Assembly: GCA_965367215.1 (NCBI GenBank)
Contig: CBDUIJ010000135.1
Location: 1-14,089, forward strand
DNA length: 14,089 bases
Reading direction: 5' to 3'
Source: Granulosicoccus sp965367215
GTDB lineage: Bacteria > Pseudomonadota > Gammaproteobacteria > Granulosicoccales > Granulosicoccaceae
Below, piece after piece: positions 1 through 7,088 of this stretch. Made by a program: the position numbers and the translations under genes. The notes under the pieces were generated by a model. It worked only from the letters and a program-made list of their open reading frames with translations. It made no database searches and was not told the DNA's origin. How positions within the stretch are numbered: position 1 is the first letter of the stretch; each line of letters begins with the position of its first letter.

Positions 1-54
1 GTGCAGAGTACCGCTGGTCAGCAGAACGGCAAGGACGGTGGTGGTACGGTACAT
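1..54 (-). CDS. Partial exported protein (N-terminus only)
   Basis: An ATG at 54 opens a frame that reads MYRTTTVLAVLLTSGTLH and leaves the window at position 1. The 18 residues have a basic residue at position 3 followed by a hydrophobic stretch, as in a Sec signal peptide, so the product is probably exported. No strong Shine-Dalgarno sequence is visible just upstream. The main support is the signal-peptide character and the Pho-box-like array 62 bp upstream in the right orientation. The function cannot be told from this fragment. If the Pho box is real, a phosphate-starvation protein such as a phosphate-binding protein, porin or phosphatase is an inference only. Confidence 0.45.
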   Translation of the reverse strand, partial: MYRTTTVLAVLLTSGTLH

Positions 55-96
55 GGGGTGGAAGTCTCTGTCATCAGATGGACTTCCCAGTGTGAG

Positions 97-114
97 AGCC
101 GGATGGTACCGGCT
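97..114. repeat. Small inverted repeat in leader of the edge gene
   Basis: AGCCGG (97-102) and CCGGCT (109-114) form a perfect 6-bp inverted repeat around a 6-base loop. It overlaps the proposed -10 element and start of transcription for the gene starting at 54, so it could be an operator or a leader hairpin. No further support is visible. Confidence 0.3.
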
Positions 115-144
115 GATGACAACGTCATGACCGTTTCATGACAG
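104..144 (-). promoter_or_regulatory. Pho-box-like array with possible -10 element
   Basis: Reading the minus strand from 144 down, three 7-mers recur at an exact 11-bp period: CTGTCAT (138-144), CGGTCAT (127-133) and TTGTCAT (116-122), with 4-bp spacers GAAA and GACG. The known PhoB site is a direct repeat of CTGTCAT-type 7-mers separated by 4 bp, so the first unit matches 7/7 and the other two 6/7 each. Seven bases downstream is TACCAT (about 104-109), a 4/6 match to a -10 hexamer, as expected where PhoB replaces the -35. The array points to the partial gene starting at 54 and begins only 6 bp after the end of the 150-413 gene. Binding by PhoB is inferred from the pattern. Confidence 0.6.
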
Positions 145-149
145 GCCTT

Positions 150-413
150 TCAGTCGGAGGCGGCGCTTGCAGAGGTGCTCGCGGCTTCTCGTTCGAACAG
201 ACTCTGCAGCTCCTGCTCGATACTCAGTGTCGAGACCGGTTCGCCCGCACGTCGATACCAGTAAGCGGCGTTACCGAGATCACCTTCCACCCGGTGAAGG
301 TAGGCGTGAATCAGACTGGAAAAGTCGTCAGAGTGGGCCTGTACGATCTCGTGAGATGCTTCCCACTCGCCGTCACGCGCCAGTTCCAGGGCCTTGCGAT
401 GATCTGCCGTCAT
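150..413 (-). CDS. Small conserved hypothetical protein (HAYLHR...YWYRRAG type)
   Basis: An 87-residue soluble acidic protein without signal peptide or membrane segment. The segment from about residue 36 to 56 reads HAYLHR-EGD-NA-YWYRRAG, a pattern I recognise from small uncharacterised proteins found across many proteobacteria, in which short helices resemble a degenerate tetratricopeptide hairpin. The tail from about residue 75 is Ala/Ser rich and probably disordered. The ATG at 413 is preceded by AGGAG with a rather long spacer of about 10 bases. It lies downstream of the YidB-like gene on the same strand, but a large hairpin sits in the 89-bp gap, so joint transcription is uncertain. No biochemical role is known to me. 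Confidence 0.8.
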   Translation of the reverse strand: MTADHRKALELARDGEWEASHEIVQAHSDDFSSLIHAYLHRVEGDLGNAAYWYRRAGEPVSTLSIEQELQSLFEREAASTSASAASD

Positions 414-441
414 GGCGTTGAGTCTCCTGCAAACAAATGAC

Positions 442-491
442 GATGTCTGACACTGTTGTCCGGGGTTGCGCCCGAAGCAGTGTCAGACATC
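442..491. repeat. Long perfect inverted repeat (14-bp arms)
   Basis: GATGTCTGACACTG (442-455) and CAGTGTCAGACATC (478-491) are perfect inverted copies around a 22-base centre, which itself holds a nested CGGG (461-464) / CCCG (471-474) stem. The element lies between the stop of the YidB-like gene (503) and the start of the 87-residue gene (413). Neither strand has a T-run after the stem, so it is not a standard intrinsic terminator. It could be a transcript-stabilising or REP-like palindrome, or a weak terminator. Confidence 0.75.
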
Positions 492-502
492 CACGGTACT
501 GA

Positions 503-904
503 TTACTTGCCGAACAGACCTTTTACCAGATCCATGGGATCGGCGCCGCCTGTGACGGATTCCAGCAGGTTGCCACCGGAGCTGAACTTGTCCAGCAATG
601 AAGGCATGGCCTGAGACAGAGTCTCGGCTGCCGCACCGGCATCGACACCCAGCTTGGAGGCCATTTCGCCGATCTTGTCAGCACCCAGGGCATTGGTCAG
701 CTGGTCTGCCGACACAGGCGCGTTGTCGCCATCACCCAGCCAGGAGCTCAACTGCTCGCCCAGACCACCTTCCTTGAGCTTGTCGGTGATACCCGCAAGG
801 TCGAGACCATTGCCATCAGTCAGACCTGACAGCGCTTCCATGATGCCGCCCATGTCGCCAACCTTGTCGCCCAGAAGGTCCTGGCCCATTTTCAAAAGAT
901 CCAT
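503..904 (-). CDS. YidB-like (DUF937 family) protein
   Basis: A 133-residue protein rich in Gly, Leu and Asp with no signal peptide. The centre (about residues 45-70) has the family signature GLGEQLSSWLGDG-NAPVSADQL followed by a helical region with LG-DKIGEMASKLG and a segment ending in MPSLLDKFSSGGNL. This matches the YidB/DUF937 family, whose members have about 130 residues and no firmly established role. The start is well supported by GAGGAG (911-916) six bases before the ATG. The gap of 171 bp to the upstream lipoprotein gene leaves room for its own promoter, though I see no convincing hexamers. The symbol yidB is left out because orthology was not tested. Confidence 0.85.
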   Translation of the reverse strand: MDLLKMGQDLLGDKVGDMGGIMEALSGLTDGNGLDLAGITDKLKEGGLGEQLSSWLGDGDNAPVSADQLTNALGADKIGEMASKLGVDAGAAAETLSQAMPSLLDKFSSGGNLLESVTGGADPMDLVKGLFGK

Positions 905-1075
905 TCTGATCTCCTCACTGTTTTGTTGAGTTGGTCATGCCCGATGGTGCGTCAGCCTCTGGGCCGACGTACTTGACGAACATGATTGTCGCTACCACAT
1001 CCACAGGATACACAAAGACGCAAGCCCAGACCGACCGGCAAGCGCGTGAGCGTGTGTCGCACTGTGAACTCTTTC
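905..1075. other. Intergenic region, YidB-like gene upstream region
   Basis: This 171-bp stretch separates the end of the lipoprotein gene from the start of the YidB-like gene, both on the minus strand. It carries the Shine-Dalgarno sequence of the latter at 911-916. I see no convincing promoter hexamers, no T-tailed terminator and no further gene; a 63-residue plus-strand frame there lacks any coding sign. Confidence 0.5.
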
Positions 1076-1870
1076 CTATTGACCGGTCACGTACACCACG
1101 GGCTCGGTATCAATGGTACTGAGCAGTATCGGCACACCACTGGCCGTACTGTACTGCGACAGGCCCAGATCGTCGATGACAAAGAGCTGCTGCCCCTGTG
1201 CGATGACGTCCGAGCAGTCGACACCGGGCACGGCCTGTTCGAATTCGGGGCTGGCGGGGTTGACCAGGCTGAAGGTCTTCAGACCGGCGACACCATCACA
1301 GACATACAGTTGTTCACCATTCACGGACAGCCCTGATGGCCCCTGCATGGAAATTGTCTCGAGCAGGCGCGGCTGGGTAACATCGCTGATATCCAGCACA
1401 TTCATCTGATTGGCTATATCGGTACCTGAAATACCGGGGTCGCGCTTGAGCGTCACATAGGCGTAGCCATCCTGCGCCACCACCGGATCCAGCGCCCTGC
1501 CATGCGTGAAGTCACCGACATACTGTGGAGATGCGGGGTCAGTGTTGTCAAGAATATGCACGCCACTGGCCGCCCCCACCAGCAGATAATCTTCATAGGG
1601 AAACAAGGTCTGGATATCCCAGTCGACTTCTACCTGGGTGTAGGGCTGCGGAGTCGCGGGTGTCGAGATATCGAACAGCTGCACACGGCTACCAGAGATG
1701 GCATACAGATAGTCACCACTGATGGTCATGCGTGCCGTGGACCCGCCGGTACCCGTCACGACAGCACCATCACCGCTGCTGGACGACCCACTCGATTCGC
1801 AAGCGGACAGGAACAGGATACTCAGCAGCGCAGCCAGCGGTCGGTAATTCACGAATGTATTCATGAGCAT
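1076..1870 (-). CDS. Lipoprotein with LVIVD-type beta-propeller repeats (second part of split propeller)
   Basis: A 264-residue secreted lipoprotein. From the ATG at 1870 the N-terminus has a short hydrophobic core and the lipobox LSAC, with the lipidated cysteine at residue 24, then a Ser/Gly linker. The rest is a series of LVIVD-type blades, recognisable by repeats such as VQLFDISTPATPQ, VHILDNTDPASPQYVG and MNVLDISDVTQPRLLE. Conserved family stretches include GGSTARMTISGDYLY, LDPVV..DGYAYVTL and LYVCDGVAGLKTF. The upstream TGA overlaps this ATG as TGATG, so translation is probably coupled; TTG at 1873 and ATG at 1864 are alternative starts. In related proteins I know, these blades follow on the same polypeptide after the blades found here on the upstream gene. 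The ligand is unknown. Confidence 0.85.
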   Translation of the reverse strand: MLMNTFVNYRPLAALLSILFLSACESSGSSSSGDGAVVTGTGGSTARMTISGDYLYAISGSRVQLFDISTPATPQPYTQVEVDWDIQTLFPYEDYLLVGAASGVHILDNTDPASPQYVGDFTHGRALDPVVAQDGYAYVTLKRDPGISGTDIANQMNVLDISDVTQPRLLETISMQGPSGLSVNGEQLYVCDGVAGLKTFSLVNPASPEFEQAVPGVDCSDVIAQGQQLFVIDDLGLSQYSTASGVPILLSTIDTEPVVYVTGQ

Positions 1871-2856
1871 CAATCGTCCGTCAGTTGATAGCCGACGACC
1901 ACACCTGAGCTGGCGTCTGTATCGTAGCGTCTGAAACTGATGTTGTAGGGGATGTTCTGGAAGGCATCGAAGGGAAAGATATCCTCCTGCCTGCTGACCA
2001 GCTGTATGTTGGCAGGATCGTTCAGGTCCAGTGTAATCAGATCGACATAGCTGTCGGCGTACAGGAAATTGTCGCGTATTGCGACTTCGGTATTACCCGG
2101 AATACGCAGAAAGCCGACATTGACAGGCGCTGCCGGAATGCGATTGTCGATGATATGCAATCCCTGATTGCGTTCGTTCAGAAAGATGAAATCCTGGTAC
2201 AGGTAGATGCGTCCCAACTGATCCGGTGGACGTGCCGCCTCGAGCGCGAACGAGGCTCGCAACTGTTGATAACTCATGTACACGGGCCGGGCCGGTTTCT
2301 TGTACTCCTGACAGCTACCGTCTTCGCTGAAAATGGCACATTCGGTATAGCCGTAACTGTCCCACGAGGTTGCGGCTGACAACAATCCGGAGACCGTCAC
2401 CAGCGCTGCCAACGCCCAACGGTTTGAGCGAGGCTGTGCATGACGTACCAGACCCAGACGCCATGCCAGCAATTCTGCAACTGCGACACCCACGAGGATG
2501 GCCATGACATCGCTCATGTCCGGCGTGCCTGACAGAGCTTCGAACACCAACAGTGATACCACCACAAGGATTCGCCATCGAGCTCTGGATGCTGCCTGCA
2601 ATGGCAGCACCGCATGCAACAGCAGCATCATGGCCAGCGCATGAGTCAGTGATGGCACGCTCTGGCCGAACACCCCTTGCGCTACTGATGGCGGCGCGGA
2701 AGGCATGAACAGCATCAACCACTCCAGCGCGGCCGGCAAGGCATGCTGGCGGTACAAACCGTAGTACAGTAAGCCCACCAGCAGTACTGTCAGGGACAGC
2801 AGCACAGCGCCGGTTCGGGCAAGATACCCCTTCGTGTCTTGTGTCAGACCTTTCAA
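1870..2856 (-). CDS. VanZ-like membrane protein fused to first LVIVD-type propeller blades
   Basis: A 328-residue protein in two parts. Residues 1-165 hold about five hydrophobic segments (near 12-33, 67-86, 94-109, 114-133, 147-163), with an acidic motif TPDMSDV at 111-117 as in VanZ-like domains. After a Cys-containing stretch (residues 173-182), residues 190-328 form a beta-rich domain with RPVYMSYQQLR, GLHIIDN..PAAP, IPGNTEVAI and LYADSYVDLITLDLNDP, which I recognise as the start of LVIVD-repeat propeller proteins. The propeller is incomplete and continues in the next gene. The start is TTG at 2856, supported by GGAGAG six bases upstream; no in-frame ATG would keep the first helix. The propeller half should face the periplasm. 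Confidence 0.75.
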   Translation of the reverse strand: MKGLTQDTKGYLARTGAVLLSLTVLLVGLLYYGLYRQHALPAALEWLMLFMPSAPPSVAQGVFGQSVPSLTHALAMMLLLHAVLPLQAASRARWRILVVVSLLVFEALSGTPDMSDVMAILVGVAVAELLAWRLGLVRHAQPRSNRWALAALVTVSGLLSAATSWDSYGYTECAIFSEDGSCQEYKKPARPVYMSYQQLRASFALEAARPPDQLGRIYLYQDFIFLNERNQGLHIIDNRIPAAPVNVGFLRIPGNTEVAIRDNFLYADSYVDLITLDLNDPANIQLVSRQEDIFPFDAFQNIPYNISFRRYDTDASSGVVVGYQLTDD

Positions 2857-2862
2857 CAGCAG

Positions 2863-2868
2863 CTCTCC
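2863..2868 (-). promoter_or_regulatory. Shine-Dalgarno deciding a TTG start
   Basis: GGAGAG on the minus strand, six bases before the TTG at 2856, is the reason for choosing that non-ATG start for the VanZ-like/propeller gene. Confidence 0.65.
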
Positions 2869-2934
2869 ATGGCATTTCTCGTTGGACGGTTGGCGTTGTC
2901 AGACTGCGAACCGGTGTCACGGCCAGACAACTTC

Positions 2935-2938
2935 AGGA
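2935..2938 (+). promoter_or_regulatory. Shine-Dalgarno deciding the start at 2946
   Basis: AGGA, seven bases before the ATG at 2946, favours that start over the in-frame ATG at 2841, which would place 35 non-signal residues before the signal peptide and overlap the divergent gene. Confidence 0.6.
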
Positions 2939-2945
2939 TCATCCC

Positions 2946-3707
2946 ATGCTACACCGCAGCCTCTCATGGCGTCACTGCCAGATTACCGTTGCCATGCTAC
3001 TGGCAGGATCCAGCATCTTGCTGCCGGCAACGGTTCAGGCCGCCGCCCTGGCTCTGGCAGACGCTCAGGTCAGTGAAGCGGAACAGTTCGATGTGCCGAC
3101 AATGGACCTTGGCGCACGTATCCTGCCGGATGCCGCCAGAGTCGGTATGCGCCTGACCATGCCCCGCATCTATGAGCACTATGCAATCTTTCTCGACTTC
3201 ACGGGAGTCTCTGGCGATCGGGACGATCTGGCCATCAACGGTGATGTCGAGTATTCGGGCGTGGGTGGTGGGCTTGGCGTTTTCTATACCGGCCTGCCAG
3301 ACTGGAAGTTCATGACAACGACGCTGCGCCTGTCGGCTCACCGGGAAAAATCGGAAGTGGACACACTACTGAGCGTCTCCGGTCGCCAGGGCACGATCGA
3401 TAGTGATCTTTACAGCCAGGCAATCAGCGTACTGTTCAGCCCCCGCGAGCCCCTGCGTGACAATGGCCTGAATGGCTATCTGTCAGTGGGTCTGAGTCAT
3501 GACCGGGAAAGTCGCGTACTGAAGCTGGACGGCGTCGCCGACAACCGGCTGTCAAGGCGTGACTCGCAGATCAACCCCACTGCCGAAGCCGGACTGGTCT
3601 ATCCGACGGGACGCTTTCGACTGCACACCGTGCTCACCTATCATGATGAGTTGTCGTTGTCTGTCGGCCTGCGCTACCACCTGGGAGGGGCTACCGGGAC
3701 CCCGTAG
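2946..3707 (+). CDS. Exported beta-rich protein, probable outer-membrane barrel
   Basis: A 253-residue protein with a classical signal peptide: basic residues in the first ten, a hydrophobic core, and a likely cut after TVQA near residue 32. The mature part has many alternating hydrophobic/polar strands, for example VGMRLTMPRIY, GGGLGVFYTGLP, LNGYLSVGLSHD and RLHTVLTYHDELSLSVGLRYHL, and ends near an aromatic-containing strand. This is typical of small outer-membrane barrels, although the last residues are not the usual terminal Phe, so barrel membership is an inference. I do not recognise the family. It is divergent from the VanZ-like gene (89 bp between starts) and convergent with the DUF1330 gene (23 bp between stops). 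Confidence 0.75.
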   Translation: MLHRSLSWRHCQITVAMLLAGSSILLPATVQAAALALADAQVSEAEQFDVPTMDLGARILPDAARVGMRLTMPRIYEHYAIFLDFTGVSGDRDDLAINGDVEYSGVGGGLGVFYTGLPDWKFMTTTLRLSAHREKSEVDTLLSVSGRQGTIDSDLYSQAISVLFSPREPLRDNGLNGYLSVGLSHDRESRVLKLDGVADNRLSRRDSQINPTAEAGLVYPTGRFRLHTVLTYHDELSLSVGLRYHLGGATGTP

Positions 3708-3730
3708 GATCACCGGCATACCTGAAATTC

Positions 3731-4024
3731 CTAGCCGTCGAAGCCTTCGACAATCATGAAGTCCGAATCGGAAAACGCATTACGCAATTTACGCGCTGCC
3801 TGATATTCAGGGCTGTTGTAGGCGGCCATCGCGGTGTCGTAGTCCTTGAATTCGACGATGACATTACGCGGCCGGTTCAAACCTTCCAGGTCTGCACAAC
3901 GCCCGCCGCGTACGACAAAACGAGCACCGTATTTTTCATAGACTGGTGCGCCAGCCTGCAGGTACTCGGGATATTGCTCTTCGTTGGTCACCGACACTCG
4001 TGCGACCCAATAAGCCTTTGGCAT
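3731..4024 (-). CDS. DUF1330 family protein
   Basis: A 97-residue cytoplasmic protein of the DUF1330 family, a dimeric alpha/beta (ferredoxin-like) barrel fold of unknown activity. Visible family features are the N-terminal strand AYWVARVSVTNEEQYPEYL, the motif YGARFVVRGG, then RPRNVIVEFKDYDTAMAAYNSPEYQAARKLR and a final strand ending MIVEGFDG. The ATG at 4024 is chosen because AGGAA lies seven bases upstream and the family starts with this strand; an upstream in-frame ATG at 4051 would add nine unrelated residues. It is probably a single-gene unit, since a terminator for the CotH gene lies upstream of it. Confidence 0.9.
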   Translation of the reverse strand: MPKAYWVARVSVTNEEQYPEYLQAGAPVYEKYGARFVVRGGRCADLEGLNRPRNVIVEFKDYDTAMAAYNSPEYQAARKLRNAFSDSDFMIVEGFDG

Positions 4025-4167
4025 GCTGCAATTCCTGGATAGTTGAAACAAGAGTTGCGCAGTTTAGCAAGTAAGCTCGGCCCGGGATATTGGCAAGCTG
4101 CGCCTCACTGCGCACGAATTCCAGGATGACGCCTGATGAGTCAACGACCTGGACCAGACCAGATGCC

Positions 4168-4204
4168 CAAAACCAGAAAGGCGATGGTTTGCTCAACCAC
4201 CGCC
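4168..4204 (-). terminator. Intrinsic terminator after the CotH-family gene
   Basis: On the minus strand GGCGGTGGTT (4195-4204) pairs with AACCATCGCC (4180-4189) around a 5-base loop, ten pairs with one G-U wobble. The stem is followed directly by TTTCTGGTTTT. It begins about 43 bases beyond the CotH-gene stop at 4248 and lies before the DUF1330 start, so it should separate the two units. The rest of the gap (4025-4247) shows nothing else clear. Confidence 0.7.
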
Positions 4205-4247
4205 TCTCTGATTTCTCGTACTCGAACTGCAGTCGCTAGCTGCTCGC

Positions 4248-7088
4248 TCAGTCGACGCTGAACCTTATCGCACCGTAGTAGGTATTGTTGTCAACGTACA
4301 GCTTGTTGCCGGACACCTGGAAGAAGCGCTCAGGCTCGTTCGCCGGAATGGCAAACACTCGTGCGTAATAGACACCCGCTGGCAGGTTCGCAGAATCCAC
4401 ATTCTTCGTCACAGTACCGGCTCCATCGGGAATACCGCTGACATCGACAACGACAGTGCCGTCGTTGAACGTTGGCGTGCTGGCCACCTGCAAGCGGTAG
4501 CTGATACCACCGGAAGTACCGGTAACGTCAAACGCGGGCTGCCAGCTGAATACCCAGTCGGATCCCTGTTTTTCAGGGTCGTCGAGTATCGCGCCGATCG
4601 GTGCGCGGAAAGTATTGCGCAAGGATTCCGCATTCTTGCCGGGTGCACTGGCATAGGAGACAGCAGAACCCAGGTTGAAATTCGGATTGTGCTCACTATC
4701 GGGCAGTCGCTCCTGAAAAGGCGCAACCAGAGCGAAGTACGCATCGACCTTCTCTGTCATGAACTGATCCGTCACGACGTTCTCACGCAGGTAGTCCACT
4801 GCCTTGACAATCTCGTCGTGAATACCGGGCAGTCGGTAGAAGCCTTCCAGCAACACATTTCTGGCAGCCAGACCATAACCGTATTCCGAACGCTGACGCA
4901 GCGAGTCATTGCTCAGATCGCGTGGTGGCTCGTTCCAGACACCCATGGCCTCATCGTAGTCCCATGGCAGGAAGTAGAATTTCTCCGTGTCAGTGGGGTT
5001 GTACAGAATGAAGTTGTGCCTGACCGCATCCGCCTGATGCACCAGAATGTTGGTGGCAATCCAGGACAGGACATTGTTCCGGTCGAAGTACTGATCCAAT
5101 ACGGATTCGAAGCTCTTGGCAGGATCGTTCAAGTCTTGCAGCATGGACTGCAGGGCGCGATGGTCCTTGCCGTTCTCGATAGACAGTGATGTTTCAAAGC
5201 GGTCCTCGTCCAGAGGCTCACCATCGGCATCGACCAGAACGTCTGACAGATCACTTTCGTTGAAGCGGAAATCTTCGGCCTTGTAGATATTGCCGTCGTC
5301 ATCCCATTCGCGTTTTTCCAGATAATGCTCGTTGACGCGCTCTACATGGGTAAACAAGCCATAGTCCTCAGGACCGTTACCATCATCTATCCACAGGTTG
5401 ACGAACTGCGTCCGCAGACTTGGCAAGCTCGGTACCGCAGCCATCACGTCCGTGGCCAGCTTGTTGCGAATTCGGCTGCCGTCAAAGGGGTGTTTGTTGA
5501 GCTGGAAGTAGCGTTCACCGCGCCACAGATCCTTCTTGCTGTCCAGCTTGATACGCAGCGACTTCTGCGCGCCATTGCGTGAACCGCTGCCGCGCATGCG
5601 CAATTCGGCGTTACTGACAGAACCATCATCGGGAAAATCAGTAGCACTGACGTGGATGGGGATGTCTACTGTCAGATCATCAGTCTTGTCGACATCCGCC
5701 ATGACATCAGCCAGGGTACAGCCGGACTGGTCATCTGCCGTGCAGACGCCGGGGGTGGTAACGGTACGTACATCCACACGAAGTACCTCGATCGGATCAT
5801 AACCATCTCGTGTGTAGACATCGGCCGGTTCCACGATATCCGCGCTGACATCGGCAATATTCCAATCCGTATCGCCAGATCCGCCGTTACCACCGCTGCC
5901 GGCCTGTGTATTGACCATGACAGACGCTGCCGTGGAGCGATTGCCTTTGCTGTCGATGGCAATCACTTCGAAGTTGTACGAGGAGGCAGCCTGCAGGCTA
6001 CCGTCGTAATAGCTGACGCCAGTCGTCGAAGACACGACGTCGCCGTTGCGCCTGACTTCATAACTCAGACCAAAAGTCGACGGACGGTTCCACATGATCT
6101 CTGCCGACGTGGAAGAGTAGACACTGGCCAACAAGCCAGTCGGTGCTGCAACAGTGTCGGGCGTGGCGACTTCGCCAGTTGTATTGACGCTGATGCTCGC
6201 CGCTTTCGAACGATTACCGTCGCGGTCGATGGCAACCACGTCGTATTTGTAGGTCGTTCCGCGGGACAGACTCTTGTCGTAGTAGCTGATACCGGTGATG
6301 GATGACACAAGCGAACCGTTGCGGCTGACTTCATAGCGCAGACCAAAGGTCGCTGAACGATCCCACATGATTTCAGCCGATGTCGACGAATAAACACTCG
6401 CTTTCAGACCTGTCGGAGCAGCGATGCTGACCGGCGTTGTTGTGCCGCCACTTGTATTCAGGCTGACACTTGCCGCCTCCGAACGTTTGCCACTGCGATC
6501 AATGGCGACAACCTGGTAGGTGTAGGAAGTTCCGGGGCTGAGCAGTCTGTCGTAATAGCTGATACCGGTAGTCGTGGACACGGCCGTGCCGTTGCGGGTG
6601 ACTTCATAGGTCAGTCCGAACGTTGACGATCGGTCCCACATGATTTCGGCTGAGGTCGATGAGTAGACACTGGCCTTCAGCCCAGTGGGAGCTGCGACTG
6701 TACCGGGTGTCACGGTTGCTCCGCCTGCAACAAAACTCACCGTGGCAGGTGCCGAACGATTGCCCTGGTTGTCGATGGAGGTGACAGCAACCGTATAGGA
6801 CTTGCCGTTGACCAATGGCTTCATGTAGTAACTGAGCACATCACGTTCACCGATGATGGCGTCATCGACCTTGATCTCATAGGCAACCACCAATCCGTCA
6901 TCGGTCGCACGATTCCAGAACACCTCACCGGAGGTTTTCGAATAGTTTTCGTATCGCAGGGACCCGGGAGCTGACGGTGCTGCAGCGTGTACTGACGCGC
7001 TCAACAACAGCCAGGACAAGCCGACGAGGATGACCCCGACATAGCTTCTCGTGTGCTGCTGTCTTCGTGACAACATTGAATCAAACAT
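4248..7088 (-). CDS. Exported CotH-kinase-family protein with fibronectin-III-like domains
   Basis: A 946-residue secreted protein. Residues 1-36 are a signal peptide ending ASVHA. Residues 37-120 form one fibronectin-III-like domain, and 131-394 hold three near-identical ones, each beginning AAPTGL and containing SAEIMW. A Gly/Ser linker (about 397-405) leads to the CotH kinase-like domain, about 470-720, with LRMRGSGSR, SLRIKLD, YFQLNKHPFDGSRIRNKLA, YGLFTHVERV, the D687..HN692 segment and PWDYDEAMG (708-716) including D710. CotH is known as an atypical kinase of spore-coat proteins; bacterial homologues outside spore formers are largely uncharacterised. A last beta-sandwich-like domain follows from about 843. 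AAGGAG five bases before the ATG supports the start. It is divergent from the PhoD-family gene and has its own terminator. The substrate is unknown. Confidence 0.9.
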   Translation of the reverse strand: MFDSMLSRRQQHTRSYVGVILVGLSWLLLSASVHAAAPSAPGSLRYENYSKTSGEVFWNRATDDGLVVAYEIKVDDAIIGERDVLSYYMKPLVNGKSYTVAVTSIDNQGNRSAPATVSFVAGGATVTPGTVAAPTGLKASVYSSTSAEIMWDRSSTFGLTYEVTRNGTAVSTTTGISYYDRLLSPGTSYTYQVVAIDRSGKRSEAASVSLNTSGGTTTPVSIAAPTGLKASVYSSTSAEIMWDRSATFGLRYEVSRNGSLVSSITGISYYDKSLSRGTTYKYDVVAIDRDGNRSKAASISVNTTGEVATPDTVAAPTGLLASVYSSTSAEIMWNRPSTFGLSYEVRRNGDVVSSTTGVSYYDGSLQAASSYNFEVIAIDSKGNRSTAASVMVNTQAGSGGNGGSGDTDWNIADVSADIVEPADVYTRDGYDPIEVLRVDVRTVTTPGVCTADDQSGCTLADVMADVDKTDDLTVDIPIHVSATDFPDDGSVSNAELRMRGSGSRNGAQKSLRIKLDSKKDLWRGERYFQLNKHPFDGSRIRNKLATDVMAAVPSLPSLRTQFVNLWIDDGNGPEDYGLFTHVERVNEHYLEKREWDDDGNIYKAEDFRFNESDLSDVLVDADGEPLDEDRFETSLSIENGKDHRALQSMLQDLNDPAKSFESVLDQYFDRNNVLSWIATNILVHQADAVRHNFILYNPTDTEKFYFLPWDYDEAMGVWNEPPRDLSNDSLRQRSEYGYGLAARNVLLEGFYRLPGIHDEIVKAVDYLRENVVTDQFMTEKVDAYFALVAPFQERLPDSEHNPNFNLGSAVSYASAPGKNAESLRNTFRAPIGAILDDPEKQGSDWVFSWQPAFDVTGTSGGISYRLQVASTPTFNDGTVVVDVSGIPDGAGTVTKNVDSANLPAGVYYARVFAIPANEPERFFQVSGNKLYVDNNTYYGAIRFSVD
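5907..6698 (-). repeat. Tandem 273-bp repeats encoding FN3-like domains
   Basis: Three consecutive units, 6426-6698, 6153-6425 and 5907-6152 (the last shortened at its linker), encode 91-residue domains with long shared stretches such as the ASVYSSTSAEIMW block. Protein identity is clearly higher than to the first FN3-like domain of the same gene, which indicates duplication within the gene. Confidence 0.85.

Noticed and set aside
2315..2920. 201-residue minus-strand frame overlapping the VanZ-like gene
   Set aside because: Rich in Arg and Cys with no family resemblance; the other frame has membrane helices and recognisable propeller motifs.
2896..2920. TGTCA repeats in the divergent region before 2946 as a Pho box
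   Set aside because: The two TGTCA copies are 18 bp apart, not a multiple of 11, and the flanking bases do not fit.
5652..6305. 217-residue plus-strand open frame opposite the CotH-family gene
   Set aside because: It lies antisense to the repeated FN3-coding region, its product shows no recognisable domain, and the minus-strand reading has clear conserved motifs.
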